NCBI GenBank assembly: GCA_040954595.2
Contig: CM082585.2
Span: forward strand, 3,658,001 to 3,722,000
DNA from: Balanoglossus misakiensis
Taxonomy: Eukaryota > Hemichordata
Direction of reading: 5' to 3'
Length of the DNA: 64,000 nt
Shown in pieces: positions 48,385 through 63,300 of this stretch (positions are counted from its first letter, which is position 1; every line of letters starts with the position of its first letter). Position numbers and translations under genes: made by a program. Under the pieces are notes generated by a model that was given only the letters and a program-made list of their open reading frames with translations, had not been told where the DNA came from and ran no database searches.

Positions 48385-51300
48385 ATGGCGGCGGAGATAC
48401 GCGAGAAACCTGGGCCTCGAAGGCCCGTCCTGACAAACAAGCTGGAGGGCTGTAACGACACTGTTAATAAGGCTGTAATTTTACCTAAAGAAGACGGAAT
48501 AATCAGTGTTAGCGATGATAGGTAAGTATTTTGATGGGATAATTTAAAAATGCCACTGTGACTTTCTTTCTTTAGGTTACCTGAGCACGCGAAAGGGAAA
48601 TGCACAACCCTATGTAGTTATCAACAATGCTACAGTTCTTATATTACTGAATCATGTGTTCTCAGTTGTAGCCCAGAATTGATGAGTGTATATGTCGTAA
48701 GATTATACCTATTATACCACAAACATTTGTATTGTCCTAAACAAAAGATCGCATAGTTGATAACACATATAACGTCTCTAGTCGAGTCGGGATTTCCTGT
48801 CTGACGTGGTAAAGCTAAAGGGGCGGGTACAACTGTCCAAATCAGCAATATGCGGTTGATGGAAATTCGTAGAATGTGGCGACGAGTTTACCCCAGTTAC
48901 GTATTGGCACGTTTCCACGGTGATGTAAATATTGCTAGTACCACACCGCCACGTCCATGGTGGTACTGGTAGTGGTAGTACAACTCACAGGCGCAGCTGA
49001 CTACAGCTACTACAGTTGTGGTTGTCAAAGCCCCTCCAACGAGGGCGTCATCAGCATTGGCATTGTACTATCACTCCTGTGTCATGGGTGAACAACAGTC
49101 ACTCCTCTGTCAGTGTTGAAAACTGGAAAAAACATTTGCCAGACATCTCTCACTGCCCTTTTCCCATTATGTTTGATACAAGAGACGGTTTATGTTAATG
49201 TACTTTCATGTGTATATGTAGTGAATGAACGTTCAACCACACACAACTTCCATCCGACATGAGAGTAAAAATCTCGCCAAAATGAATAAACGGTAAACAC
49301 CGATTATTCATTTTGGCGAGTTTTTCGCTTTGGTGTCTACAAGTGGGATGTGGCTGTCAAGAAGTCAGTGGTCCTTGAGAGAGTGTAATCTTCTCGACCT
49401 CCTAACATATTACTGTTAGTGTTACTGATCAAGATACAAGCTTGACATATTTCCTAACAAATCCCCTGCCTTAACGCTAATTGTTTTATTATAATATTAT
49501 TTCAGAACAATTCGAGTGTGGTTGAAGAGAGACAGTGGCCAGTATTGGCCGAGTATATGTCACAGCATGCCAGGTGAGTTTTAGTATGCTTAGTAGTGAA
49601 ATATTCTTCTCAGCAATTCAAGTCGGGATGTAGAAAATACTTAATGGAGAATACGGAAATAAATAAAATAGACTGAACGTTTGTTTCCCTTTAACACCAC
49701 TGCAGTGTTCTCTCCAGGTTTTTTTTTTGACAAGAGGGTGTAGATAGTCGTATTACCGATTATCATTTTTCCCAGCGAGCTTTGCGCGTCAGGGATATAG
49801 TTTACTTCCGGTTTATATTCAGATTTTCGCGGGTCACTGAGAACAGCTGTCACAACAAACACAATGGGTCAATACGACTTCTGTTGCGTGCCCCAGTGCC
49901 CTCGAAAACGAAAAAGGGATGGCGGAGAGTATTATTCATTTCCCTGTACCCCATTATCGAGACGAAATGCGTGGATACGCGCTGTCAACAGAGAATTACC
50001 CGGGAGCAAAAAGCGTTGGCAGCCAAGCAAGTGGTCGAAAGTGTGTAATATTCACTTCGTTAATTACAAGAAATCTGACGACCCGGGGTCCGAATCGTAC
50101 ATCCCAACGGTATTTCCATGGAAGGAAATGACGAAAAGTCGCCGCGTTCTGATTCGAAGGAACAACAAAAGCGTGGATAAGAAGTTAAAAAAACGTGAAA
50201 CCGTAAGTACCGCTTTTAAAATTGCTGGTGTCAACATTTTTTTATAGTCCCACACCGCCGCAGCGTACAGCTTTTGTATGGCTTCTATTTTGCAAAATAA
50301 CCGAAACCACAGTTCCTCTCTGCCAATACAAACGTAACATTGATTGGTGTTACTGTTTAAATAAGCATCTAAAAGATACTTTTCCGCGAATTTCATTTTT
50401 TTGAAATTATATTTTCCCGCCAATTTTTGTCTTCGGTGCTTAAATTTATCAATGTGGTAACAATTCATTTACTATTTAACTGTGAATGTTGAACCATGTT
50501 TATTTTTTTACTACCTCTGAAACGTTAAAACATACTTTATAATTTACAGGGTGAGTCCAGTAGGGAAAGTACAGCAGTCAGTGATGATGAGCTGCAAAAT
50601 TCTTCAATTGTAAATAAGGTAAATTTTTGCAATTTAATTTATAATTTAAATGGGGGGGGGGGGGTTTCGTTTGAAGCTTGATGTTCCCAAACTTAACCTA
50701 AAGTAAATAGATGTCAACAAATTATTGTTGTATGTTGGGTTGAAGCTTGGTGTTCCCAAACTTGACCTGCAGTACAGATGTCAACAAATTATTGTTGTAT
50801 AATTTTCAATGTTTGTACCCCCTGCAATTGTTTTACACAATCTAATACTGGTTTTGTTTTAAGTAACATTAATTTATTTTTTTAATAGTTGGACTAACTT
50901 ACCTTATTCAATGTACTACTATAATAAAATATGGGAATTCAACCATATCATGTTTTATTCTTTCTGTATTTCAGATGCCTATTGCGTTACGTGAGCACGA
51001 TTATGTGAAATCATCAATTGATATGAAATCCGTGGAATCTATGCAAACTATCAAAGATAAGCATCCTGATCTGTATGCAGAGTTTGAACGTTTGAAAGAT
51101 GAAAATACCAGTCTATCTCAACAACTGGATGAAACTAAAGAGAAACTCTTGAGTATTGACACCATTGTTAATAATGACAAAGAGACTGTTTATTGGACTG
51201 GATTTGCAAATTACGCTGTATTTAAATCGGTTTATGACTATTTAGAACCAAAGGCAGAGCGTTTACAATATTGGCGTGGTGAGAAAGACACACATTTTAG

Positions 51301-54300
51301 TCATTACCACAAATCCTCGAGTCACAAGAAACCAGGACCAAGTCGAAAGTTATATTTATTAGAGGAGTTCTTTTTAATTTTAGTTAAATTGAAAACTGGT
51401 CTTCAAATTCATGATTTAGCTAAGCGTTTTGGGGTAGGGGAGGGAACAATATCTCGAATTTGCAACACCTGGATTCCATTTTTAAGCCGAGAGTTTTCTA
51501 TAATTTTTACTATGCCCACTAATGAAGAGTTGATAGACAGCCGTTGTAGGGCATTCTCCAAGTATCCTCATACCAGAGTTGTGATTGATTGCACTGAAGT
51601 TTTTTCTGAAACTCCTTCTGCAATACATGCAAAACAACAGGTGTGGAGTGACTACAAACATCATGATACGTTTAAATTTCTTGTCGGTATAGGACCAAAT
51701 GGGGCTATTAATTATGTTTCTGATATGTGGGGAGGGAGGGCTTCGGACAAATGCATTACTAAACGCAGTGATTTTTTGAATTATTTACAAGTAGGTGATG
51801 ATGTGATGGCAGATAGAGGTTTTGATTTAGAAGTAGAATTAGCCACTGTTGGCGCATCACTTAATATTCCTGTCTTTAAGGGTGACCGTGCACAAATGCA
51901 CCCAGAAGAACTTGAAAAATCAAGACGAATATCGGAAGCACGCATCCACATTGAACGGGCTATCAGCAGGATAAAGAATTTTCACATCTTTGACAGTGAA
52001 ATTAAACTCACCATGAAGGATACAGCTAAACATATATTTATTGTTTGTGCCTTTCTTGTTAATTTCCAATCTCCTTTTCTCAAAGATTAATTACATGAGT
52101 TTACAGTTTACATGTAGTATTTTCATTGTGTATCTTACCATGTCAAACATAGTCCTTATCCTATTCACATAATTTTAAAGTTATTTTCTTGAAATGAATA
52201 TGCATTTTCTCTGTTATATGAACAGACATGCAATTAATGAATTCTTATGTTCATAATAACATTTAAGGTGAATTCAGTTAAGATATGCAATTTTCATTGG
52301 TCACAAGTACATGCAACTGTTAATAGGAAAGTGACTGGATGTATGAGTGGAAAGCACATAACTCAAACTGTAAACTCTGAAATTGTAAACTATTATAAAT
52401 TGAAGCTTCACAACACCAACAGTTATTTTTTATATTTTTTTATTATCCAGGTAGTAACTAACATGGATTTAAAATTAAAATGTATGTACAGAAATATTAT
52501 TCTCATTTTATACCAACAAATTACACATCAACAATCTTGGTATGCTCCATGGAAACATTTTCACATATTGAAGTTGAGCTTATATGGTATTGTAAAATAT
52601 AATTGTATCAGAATACAGTATGGTCTCACCATGTCAAATAAATACAAGTTTTTATTGACAACTCGATTTGCTATTGTGTATTCATTTATGTTAAAAAATA
52701 TTGCATTTTTGTATTAGCTCTATTATCAGCGCATGCGTTTACAGCCAAAATAAACTTATTTTTTTGATCCAGAGTACAATAAGTTTTGTTGAAATGTGCT
52801 TCTAATAGATATGTGCTTCCAATAGAGCAAAACATTGTAATTACTGAGGCACGACTTTATTTTCTCTATTAGAAGGCATGTACCTAAATTTCTCTAGACT
52901 TTCTAGTGATCTAAATTTCATCATAAAGGCATTTAAATTGAAAATGCACATCACTGTTTTAGAGCAAATATGGTAAATGGTTATACGCAACAGTGTTTTA
53001 CAATAGTTTACGCTACTGCCCAGGGTGATGCATAAAAATACACCAAAATTTGGAGAAAGGGTATAGCTAATTATGGAGTGCCCTTGAAATTTTTGTTTGA
53101 ATTACATGAGAAAAGGTACATAAAAGGCCTACTTAAATTAAACAAAACGTGCTACGGTCCAATTAGCAGAGCTGTGCCACCCTAAGCTCCTATTTTTTTT
53201 GGGTGGAGTATACAATTTTTGTCATAGAATAACCATGCTCCATTTTCAAATTGTGCTATTAGATTCAGTTATGAAACATGAAAGATGTTTTTTCATAAGA
53301 TGTGTTCTAATTTCATCTAATTTTGTGCTTGTGAAGTCAAGGATGATTGTATTATGACAACTGTTGTACTCACTTAGACCCCCAGGATTTTATTCCATGG
53401 TTAAACCCCTGAATAACAGCTAAGCATTGATGCCCTAGTTTTTGCAACTTGAATGTAGGCAATGTCTTTTGTAGCAGCCTAATACAGTACTAGTAAACAC
53501 TTGGGCGTGAATAAGCAGCAAGTTGAATTTTTGTGAACAAAATTAAGTGAGCAAAATTGTGCAAATTAAGCATTTTGCTAACCAAATCAGATAAGCAATC
53601 CAGGTTGTAAACAGTGAGCAAAATTTCTCTTGAAACAGATTAAAGGTTGACCAGTTCAAATTTGAGTTTTTTCACATAAAATACATGATCTTGAGTAGTT
53701 TATTTTACATTTTCTTTTTCATTACAACGACACATGTATTTCCAGGTTACACAAAAACACCCAATATTAAGGCCCTCTTCTGTTTCATTAGTTAATTTTG
53801 CTCGCCATGTCTAATAAGCATTTCTTATCTGTTTTGGTTAGCAACATTTTACTTACTTGCACATTTCTGATCACCAAATTTAGCTCAACATAATTTAGCT
53901 AACTGAATTTTGCTCAACATTTACCTACCCTCTAAACACTTAAATCACTGGTATTCTGCTCAATACTTATACTTGTAAATTGAATTAGGGTAAAGTTGCT
54001 TACCCCTCTTCACTCTTTCAGTAAATAGTTCAGGAACAACACCGTTCACAAAGAAATCCTGAACTTTACTACACATAACTGAATAGAAAGCAGAATCAAA
54101 GTTAACTCGTTCAACATGTATTTGATAACCATCATCACCTAGATCATCATCTATTAATACTACCACACAAAAGTCACACCATGTACGCTTGGTTATACCC
54201 ATAGCAGCTTGAATTTGATAGTAATATTCATGCTTCTGATTCATACTAAGTAGCGATTTATCAATATCATGAACCAGGTAAAATGACTTCCCCCTATTCC

Positions 54301-57300
54301 TAGCTAAGTGTGAAAGAGATAGACTGTTATTAACTGGACATTTGATCTCTAGCAGCCCATCTATGTCAGTGACATGAGGGTCCAATACCAAGCCGTCAGG
54401 GCTGCATCCTTGATGTGGCAGACATTCATCAATTACAAATCCACACTCAGATACTTTGAGATCTGGTTTGCCGTTATTATGCATATACCGGAGGTAGAGG
54501 TTTCGTGCCTTGGCTTCCATCTGCAAACCGTGATTACATGCTGCGTTAGAGAACGTATGGTACTGCATCACATCACGAATGGTGTTGTCCGGGGGAGTAT
54601 TTACTCGCATTTTACAAACCTTTCCAAATTTTGAAGATGTTATTCTACCAACTCTATAACCAAACCATTCCCTATTTTCACTCTGCCCTCTAGTGGCCAT
54701 CTCTACAGATTCTACCTCACTCTTTGACATTGACATACTATTCTTAAATTCACTAAATTTCTTAATATATTTCTCTTGGGTTAAATCTTCACTATCAAGT
54801 ATACTCTCATCTCTTTTAGGAATTAACAGTTTTTTATTGCGTTCACTCGTACTGTTATTTGATTCAGTTAATATATTTCGTGCATTTGTTATCGTTGGTT
54901 TACTTTCAGCTGTAGTACTCACTTCTACCTGCATGGCAAGGCTCAGATCTTCAGACAAATTTACACTAAATGAAAGGTCTACTGGATGACAGTTATTTGG
55001 TGTTGAAGGAACTTCTTCAATATTTTCAGGACGTAACCTACTTAAAGCAAATGAATTCCTGGCAGGTACTTTTACTGGGTTATTCAGTAACTGTTCACGT
55101 AGTATCAGTAGCCTGTTGTAATCTACATTTCGCTGCAATGGAGATCTAGCATCATGAATGCCAGCATGTACTGTCTTAGTTGTCTTCGGTTTTCCATGAT
55201 CTGGTTTGTAGACTGCTACTTCATCCATTGGCTGTGAATGTACACGCGAGCCTGGAAATAGATTGTTTAATGTTAGTGAAAATCACCTTTATATTTAATA
55301 AAGATAAACACATTAAATATTTTACTTCTGAACTATTTTCTGTAATGATATATCATATGGACATTAGTATGTACTCATTGGCAGGATGTTATACACTTTG
55401 CTCATGGTATACACTTTGCCCAGGATAGATGGTATACACTTTGCCCAGGATAGATTGCCCAGGATAGATGGTATACACTTTGCCCAGAATAGATGGTATA
55501 CACTTTGCTCAAGATAGATGTTATACACTTTGCCCAGGATAGATGGTATACACTTTGCCCATGATAGATTGCCCAGGATAGATGGTATACACTTTGCCCA
55601 GAATAGATGGTATACACTTTGCTCAAGATAGATGTTATATACTTTGCACAGGGATAGATGGTATACACTTCCCGCAATGTATACAGTAGATACTAGTATA
55701 TAGTTTACATTATAGCCAGCATAGATGGCATACACTTTGCTCAAGATAGATGTTATACACTTTGCACAGGGATAGATGGTATACACTTCCCGCAATGTAT
55801 ACAGTAGATACTAGTATATAGTTTACATTATAGCCAGCATAGATGGCATACACTTTGCCCAGGAAGAATGTTTATAACTTCCATACATATTTATTACGAA
55901 AATAGTTAATTTAATTTTAAGCCAAAAAAATAAGATACTTACTTTTATGCGATATCCACTTGCATAAAATTTCTGTGCATCTTGGACCATCTTTCAAATT
56001 TTTGTGTCCCATGGCAACAAAATCCTCAACAGCAAACAATAAAGCACCTACATGACTACATGCTTGTCCCAAACTATCAGAGAACAAAAAAAAAACATAA
56101 TTATGTGTCAATAATCTAATAGGTACAGTGATCTTAGTTCTTATATAAATACAGATCTAAATTAGGTTCTACCTTTTTTATGTGCATATAAAACCGGAGA
56201 AGCTGGTGGGAACAATATATAGATATTTATATATACTTGGACTTGGAAAATACGGATATTAGATACTAACCCCGCTACACACCGACATGATGCCCCATAT
56301 GGCTGCCCACGACGATCCATACATACGGTGACGGTGTATATTTTCTTGGTATCCTGTGATGCATTGCATTTGGCACGTATAAAACAGAACGAGGAGGAAG
56401 GCCTGTATGCATTGTACTCGATACAGTGAACATTTCCAGCATCATACAGTCTAAATGATCGGAGAGCCTTGTACGCACGCAAAGAATCCCGGTCAAATGT
56501 GTTATCGTTACTCTCTATCAAATACCGTTTGATATGTTCGTGATCCACCGGAGGAATCGGTCGTATATCTGAGGACCATCCAGTTGATATTTTGTCAAAG
56601 TTTGGCAAGGAATCATACTCTGTTTTCAGCGCAGGGTTGTCAAACAGAGTGCGGCCAGCTGGCAGACGACGCTTCTTAAGATCACCGTGACGGTCACTTG
56701 CACCGCAAGTTGAGACATCAAAATGGTCACACAAACGAAATATTAAATCAGCTTTACGCCCACTGGTATCTATGTGCTCCACTTGACATAACTGGCGAAG
56801 TTTTTGGTAACTCAAAGCTTTCAACTCTTTGTAAGTACCCGGAACACACCGAGTAACCAGGGAAGCCGCGTCCGTGGAGTCCGCCATGAAAACAACCGGA
56901 AGTAAAGTATATCCCTGAGGTTAAGATGATGTCATAATTACAATGCATTGTGGGATAACCGGGAAAAGGACTATATGATCAGCACACCACAATTCGACAG
57001 CGGACGTGATCACAAGAGGATGGGGGTCAGGAGGGGGATCCTCCAGCTGTCGGAACTTTTGAAAAATTTAGGTTAAAATGGTGTTATTTGGTGGCACGTG
57101 GAGAGTATTTTTTTCATATAAACTTTGTATAACGTGGTTTTATGATCTCGGATGACATCACAAACTTGCAAGATAGATGATAACTACGATGGCAGCCTGC
57201 ATGATCGACTCACAAATTTATGGAAAACTAGTTTTAGTACCGGTAACTATTTTGTCATTTTCACTAAGAACATTGTTACTGTGATACTGATAGGACCTTA

Positions 57301-60300
57301 TTCAAATAAGCTGTTTTGAGGATTGTGAAAAATCAGCTGAAAAATGCCTGGTTTCTCATCTCAGAATAAGCAAAATAAGAAAAATGATGTCAAAGATTCA
57401 TCTTTGTCTCTTCAATACAACACTATTATTAATGAAATTTATTTTTATTTGTTTACACAGCCAGTTGTTCTACTATGGACTTTAACTCTGAAACAGGGAG
57501 ATTATTTGTAGGACTGGAGAATGGAACAGTATCAGAATTTGTCTTATCAGATGATTTCAACAGAATGACACAAAAAAGAAATTATCTTGGTATGTACTCG
57601 GAATCATGTGCATTCCCATAGTGATAGCAAAATGCTACCATAATGTTGAGGCTGCAAATTGCATATTTTTACAGATCACATGAATTTAAAGGGACAAAGT
57701 CTCTCTATCGCTGCCCTTTTTCCATTCATTATGTTTGATACAAGACACCGTTTATGTTATTCTACACGTGGATATATATTGAATCAACGTTTAACCACAC
57801 ACAACTTCCATCCCACTTGTAGACACGAGAGTAAAACGCCGAAATAAATAATCGGTGTTTACCATTTATTCATTTTGGCGAGATTTGTACTCTCATATCC
57901 TACAAACAGGATGGAAGTTGTGTGTGGTCGAACGTTTATTCACTATATATCCACATGTAGAATAACATAAACGGTGTCTTGGATTAAACGTAATTAATGA
58001 AAAAAGGGCAGTGAGAGAGAGACTTTGTCCCTTTAATATGACAAAGACAAGGGTCTGTTTGCACGCAGTTCACCTTGATCTGGAAACTTGAAGAATCAGC
58101 GGGAGTTTCAAACTGAATATTCAGGCAAAATTATCCGTGAAAGCAATTCTTGAAAATTTATATGTTGTGTGATTGAGTTTGTCACGCCAACTTGGAAAGT
58201 GGGTTGGCCAGCTGATATCTCTGAATGCAAAGAGATTAAAAGAAAAACTTCACTGCTTGGATTAGACAATGTACAAGTATTCCCTGTTATTTTACAACCA
58301 ATACTCAGCATAGTACATTCTTCCACAATATGGGATTTTGGATCTTGTGTTCTCAATCCATGCCTTGTTTGTCATGCAAGAAAATTCGAAGCCATACAAG
58401 TCATGTTGTCAATACGAAATCATGGTTGGAATACTTCAACTTATTATTGGTGATAGAATGCCGCAAAAAATAAGTTTGTTTTATGGACCAAAGGGTTATT
58501 CAAACTTTGAAGACTCTGAACAAAAACAAAGAAAATTCTGCATTGTAACAACATTGTGGAGTATTCATGGTCGTATACAGGAATATCAATATGTCTTCCT
58601 TCTCTAAAAATGAATACTCAGGCTATAGTTGATGTTGTTGTCATTGAATGAAGTTGGTGAGGTATACTTTTATGTAGAAGGCCTCGTCAGTATACAGTTT
58701 GTATCTCTTTCATGGTCATTATTACAACCATAGTATTTACAAATAGGCATAGTACAGCACAGATCGCCTTCTGTTTCAGATGTCTAAAATATTTTTAACA
58801 GGACTCCCTCCCTAGTTATGGGATCCCCTAGGCACTGCATGAAACCCTGAAACTTTTACGTTTCATGTCCAGGCATTTTTCCCAGCATGCATGGCAAAAA
58901 AACCCGGTCAAGATGGCCACACGGTAGTGAGTTCATTTTACCCATGCACCATTTTACTAAATGTGTGCATTGCACATCAAACTTTTGCCTCAGAAGTGAT
59001 TAAGACATTAGTGCAATGTGGGTTCAAGCTGGTGTGAAATTTTCCTTCAATGCAATTTTCTGCACGTGGCTCACTGCTAAAAAATTGACAACTATTGTTT
59101 TATTTTTGCTTTGCCGATTTGGCTAATTTGATCATTGATGGAAAATCTCACTAAATGCCACTTTTTCTCACATTTGCAGTTTCATAAGTGGTCAGCGAGA
59201 ACACTTACACAGCTTGCTTTTGTGATTTTCCCATATTTGTCTTAATACATGTAGAAATATCTCACCAATCTGTTCATCACATAACCACCATGTGTGGTGT
59301 CGTGTCACTTATTTTATTTATTGTTTTTTGCAGCACACCAGAGTCGAGTGACCGGTGTTTTATTTAGCCTTTTATCAGAGTGGGTTCTAAGTGTCGGGCG
59401 CGATAAATATTTCCAATGGCATTGCAGTGAAACTGGTAGAAGGTTAGGTGGATATCAATCGGCATCATGGTGTACATGTCTACAGTATCCTTTACAAAAT
59501 ATGGTATAATAATATTAATAATATTAATGATAATGATTTCTTTTATAGCACATTACATAATACATCTCAATGCGCTTTACAATTTTTCCGCTGGTTGGAC
59601 CTATATATTCCATTCATCTCCCTGGGAAGCAACCAACAGCTCACATGTGCAGCCATTAAATCAACGCAGCAGAGCTAAACATACACATTGCAATCTCTGT
59701 CCTACCAAGGTACCCATTACTCCTGGGTGGGGAGAAGCAATGAGGGGTAAAGTGCCTTGCCAAAGGACACAACACCACAGCCATGCGTAACCAATGCTCT
59801 AACCACTGGGCTAAGATGTCTCCATTATATCTGCTATGCGTGACAGTATGTCAGCCAGGCAGATGTAAAAGAGGTCACATGCAGACAGATATTTATTGGC
59901 ATGACTGCTCAGAAAGTTCTCTGCCCTCTAAGCCCATATGACGCGCCACAAACTCACTGGTTACTCAAAAACAGTATCCACACTACTGGTACATGCAAAG
60001 GTATAGGGCTGACACAGTGAAGTTTTTACAAATCCTCAAATTCACTCAAATCTTTTAAAATTATATTTGTTAAAGGGCACTCTGGTTCTTTGATTTGATT
60101 TACTGTTTGTAATTAAGAGAAGTGATCTGATTTGAGTTACACCTTGTAATGAGAATGTTTCAGTATTTACCTTAACATATTCTTCCATCTCAGATATGAT
60201 GGAGAGTCCAAACATGCATTTGTTGGCGATTATTCTGGTAGTATTAGTGTGCTTAAAGTGGAGGATAATAACTGTAGTCTTATCACCACACTCAAGGGAC

Positions 60301-63300
60301 ATTCGGGTAAATGGGATTTCTCAATCAAATGTAGATGATTTTATGATATTAAAGCCCCAATCAGCTGCCACTTTTACCATATTTTTAATTGAAAAATATT
60401 TTTCTCTTTGTCTGCAGTCGACAAATGACACAACTTTGAGGGGATTTCAATACTTGCAATGGGCAGTTGAATAAATGCGTGTAGTACCCATTTAATTATT
60501 TTTGTACATATTCACATGTATAGCCACAATCAGAAGTTCATAATATGTTTGCATATACCCACCAGTCAACTCACTTAAATTAAAATAGTTCATAACATGG
60601 CAGCTATTGGGGCTTTAATTGGCTCAGGTGACCACCCATCAAAAGGCAATATTTTATCCTGTACACTTACATAGTAAATGATCTACTCTTCAACTCTGGA
60701 AATAACCAGTACTCTACCACATGCATTATTCTGAATTGAAAATCTACCAGTACATTATATACACGTTGTATAATGGTTTTATCATTGTAAAGTCCTGAAA
60801 CAATTCAATCAGACATTCAGTTCTACTGTAATTTGCCAGTTACCTCAGGAACGATAATATGTTTGTTCATATCATGTGAAATTTACCAGTAGATGAAATA
60901 GCACGGTTCACATCGAATGGTTTTGTCTGCTTGAAACAGGTAGTATTCGTAGCATGGCCTGGGATATTGAAAGGAGGTTACTATTTTCTGGTAGTTTTGA
61001 TCAGTCTATTATTATCTGGGACATTGGAGACCAACAAGGTACAGCTTATGAACTACAGGGACACACGTAAGTTTCACAATATGAGTGATTGTGAAGATCA
61101 AATACATGTAGTTTGACGCATGAAACATGATATAGAAACATGCTAATTGTTGGTTTGTGCATGATGTGCCAACAGTTCTCCATCCAAGTTTGTCTGTGTG
61201 TGTGTGTGTGTGTGTGTGCGTGTGCGTAAAATCCTCTTCAAAACAATCACCAAAGGGACTGAAAAATGTATCAGTATAAGTGATGTAACAGATAATATGT
61301 GTTATATTTCAGAGAGAAAGTGCAAGCATTGGCATATTCTGCCCAGTCCAGACAGTTATTTTCTGGTGGTGCTGATAACAGGATAGTCATTTGGAATATG
61401 GATATACAAAGACAAGAGGTACACAGATCATTCTTGCTTAACCCTTTCACCCCCAGTTGCCCCCTTATAGTGGTCCAACGTACCATAGAAACAATGGGTT
61501 TGGACACCTACCATAGTCTCGGTTACCCAGAGCCCTCTGCTTCTTCCGTTGGGCACTCCAGAAAGAGGGTCTGGGCAAACACCATGGACAAATCTCCGGG
61601 CAAAGATGGCCGACCTGAGACAAAAGCGATGCATGATGGTTGCAGCCTCAAACATTAAAAAACATGCTGAGAAGTGCTAGACCTGGTAAAACTGTCTACA
61701 AATTGAAAAGAGAGAGAGAGAAATGTGGTAATGTTCTCTAATATCGTCATATCATAATATCAAATGTCACAAATGTCAACCATCATGCATCGCTTTTGTC
61801 TCAAGTCGGCCATCTTGGCCCAGAGATTTTTAGATCTTGTCCTGCTTTAAACAAAAAAAAACATTAAAAGAAATTAAACTGAGTTGCAATTTCGACTATG
61901 GATTGACCCAGAAGTAGATAACGACCTGTCTTCAGTGTGTAAACACTTACGTAAAAACAGCACATGCTGTACTCAGCATTGAGATGGCAATGTGCATGTT
62001 TTCACCCAGTCACTTGCAATTGGTTTTCATTTCTGTCACAACTGCAGCACTATGAATGTTTGCTCCTCTTGGGTTTTAGATTGATGAAAAAGTTTAAATC
62101 TGTGTTTCAAATAATGCAAAAAAGATAATTTGGTTTATTTTTGTCAGGGGCCTGCAAAATAGGAATGTTTACGGTCAACAAGTCATCTTCATGTAGACAT
62201 GGGGTCCTCTCCAGTGTTGACATTATATGTTTGTCAAACCACACTGAGGGAGGGGGGGAGGTCATGTTATTTCTTTGTAGGCATTTGAGACTGTCCATGT
62301 AATGGTGTGAGAGTCTTATGTCAAAACTTAAAGTCAATTTTATAATCTTAAATTTTAGGTTTCTTTCTTTACCCTTGATTGATCTTACATCCTGGTGATC
62401 TGTTGGTACGACATCATACATCATTCAATTTTACATACAACATTTACACTTTTGTAACAGCCAATATTCAAAATCTTTGTTCTAAGATGAGTTAGAGCAA
62501 ACAGATTCAATAGTATGGTCAACAGATCAGAGTTTAAACTGAAAATGGTATGAGGTCATACGAACTCAATGCCAGGATGTAAAGGTCACATAAGGGTCGT
62601 GAAAGTGGCCTGTGACAAAATGGTAATACAGAAGTATATATTGCAATTATACTGTCTTGTCTCTAATACATGTAATCCTGTTAGCACAGAATAGTTGATA
62701 TGACACATGACCAGAATTAGGATGATATTTGTTTTGATTTGTTTTTATTTACAGACTCCAGAATGGGCTGATAGTGACATCTGTCAGAAATGTGATGCGC
62801 CATTCTTCTGGAATTTTAAGAAAATGTGGTCAGAGAAGACATTGGGCATACGACAGGTATGTATGTTTATTCTTGTTGGATTTGGTGCAAAGGAGGAGGA
62901 GGTGCCACTTCTCGGCATATTTTCAGGATTAGGTTTTTTTGTTGTAACAGTAGAAAATATTTGAATTTCTCTTCACATTTGGCCACATGAAAAGATGACG
63001 AAATACGGTACATGTTTAATGCAAAAAATATATTCACACTGCAGACGGGATCTCCCGTTCAACTGAGCCAGCTCGACTCAGAGCACACACAGCAAGCGAC
63101 CTAGCTGGCCTACAGAATGCATCAGTCCACAGAAAGATTGTATTCTCAGTGGGGATTATTTGCTAACTGCACCCCAAGGCTCCAGCTGAGCCCAGCATAG
63201 ACTCAAAACATGGGGCTAATGTCATTTATCCCTAATGGTTAACAGTTTGTCCTAGTCTAGTGCTGCTTACCCCATGTTCGGATAATGCATGGTGTTAAGC

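Larger units (their letters stand above)
49789..56918. mobile_element. Complete ISL2EU-type DNA transposon in WDFY2 intron 2
   Basis: A 7.13-kb unit bounded by near-perfect 25-bp terminal inverted repeats: TCAGGGATATAGTTTACTTC at 49,789 and its complement ending at 56,918, with one mismatch at position 12. The coding regions begin 74 bp and 31 bp inside the two ends. It has two convergent genes, a THAP-DDE transposase and a YqaJ-type nuclease. That combination is the hallmark of the ISL2EU superfamily. No clear target duplication is seen (flanks GCGCG and GGTTA). Both genes appear open, so the copy is young. It sits in the intron in the same orientation as host transcription with respect to the transposase. 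Confidence 0.9.

Noticed and set aside
52247-52717. A 156-codon frame between the ISL2EU genes
   Set aside because: AT-rich composition, no domain, and located in the expected 3' UTR of the transposase.
55364-55795. Repetitive Tyr/Ile-rich minus-strand frames
   Set aside because: Translations of the 25-bp minisatellite in the nuclease gene intron.
58169-58607. Two overlapping plus-strand frames in WDFY2 intron 3
   Set aside because: No domain, no splice support and normal intron composition.
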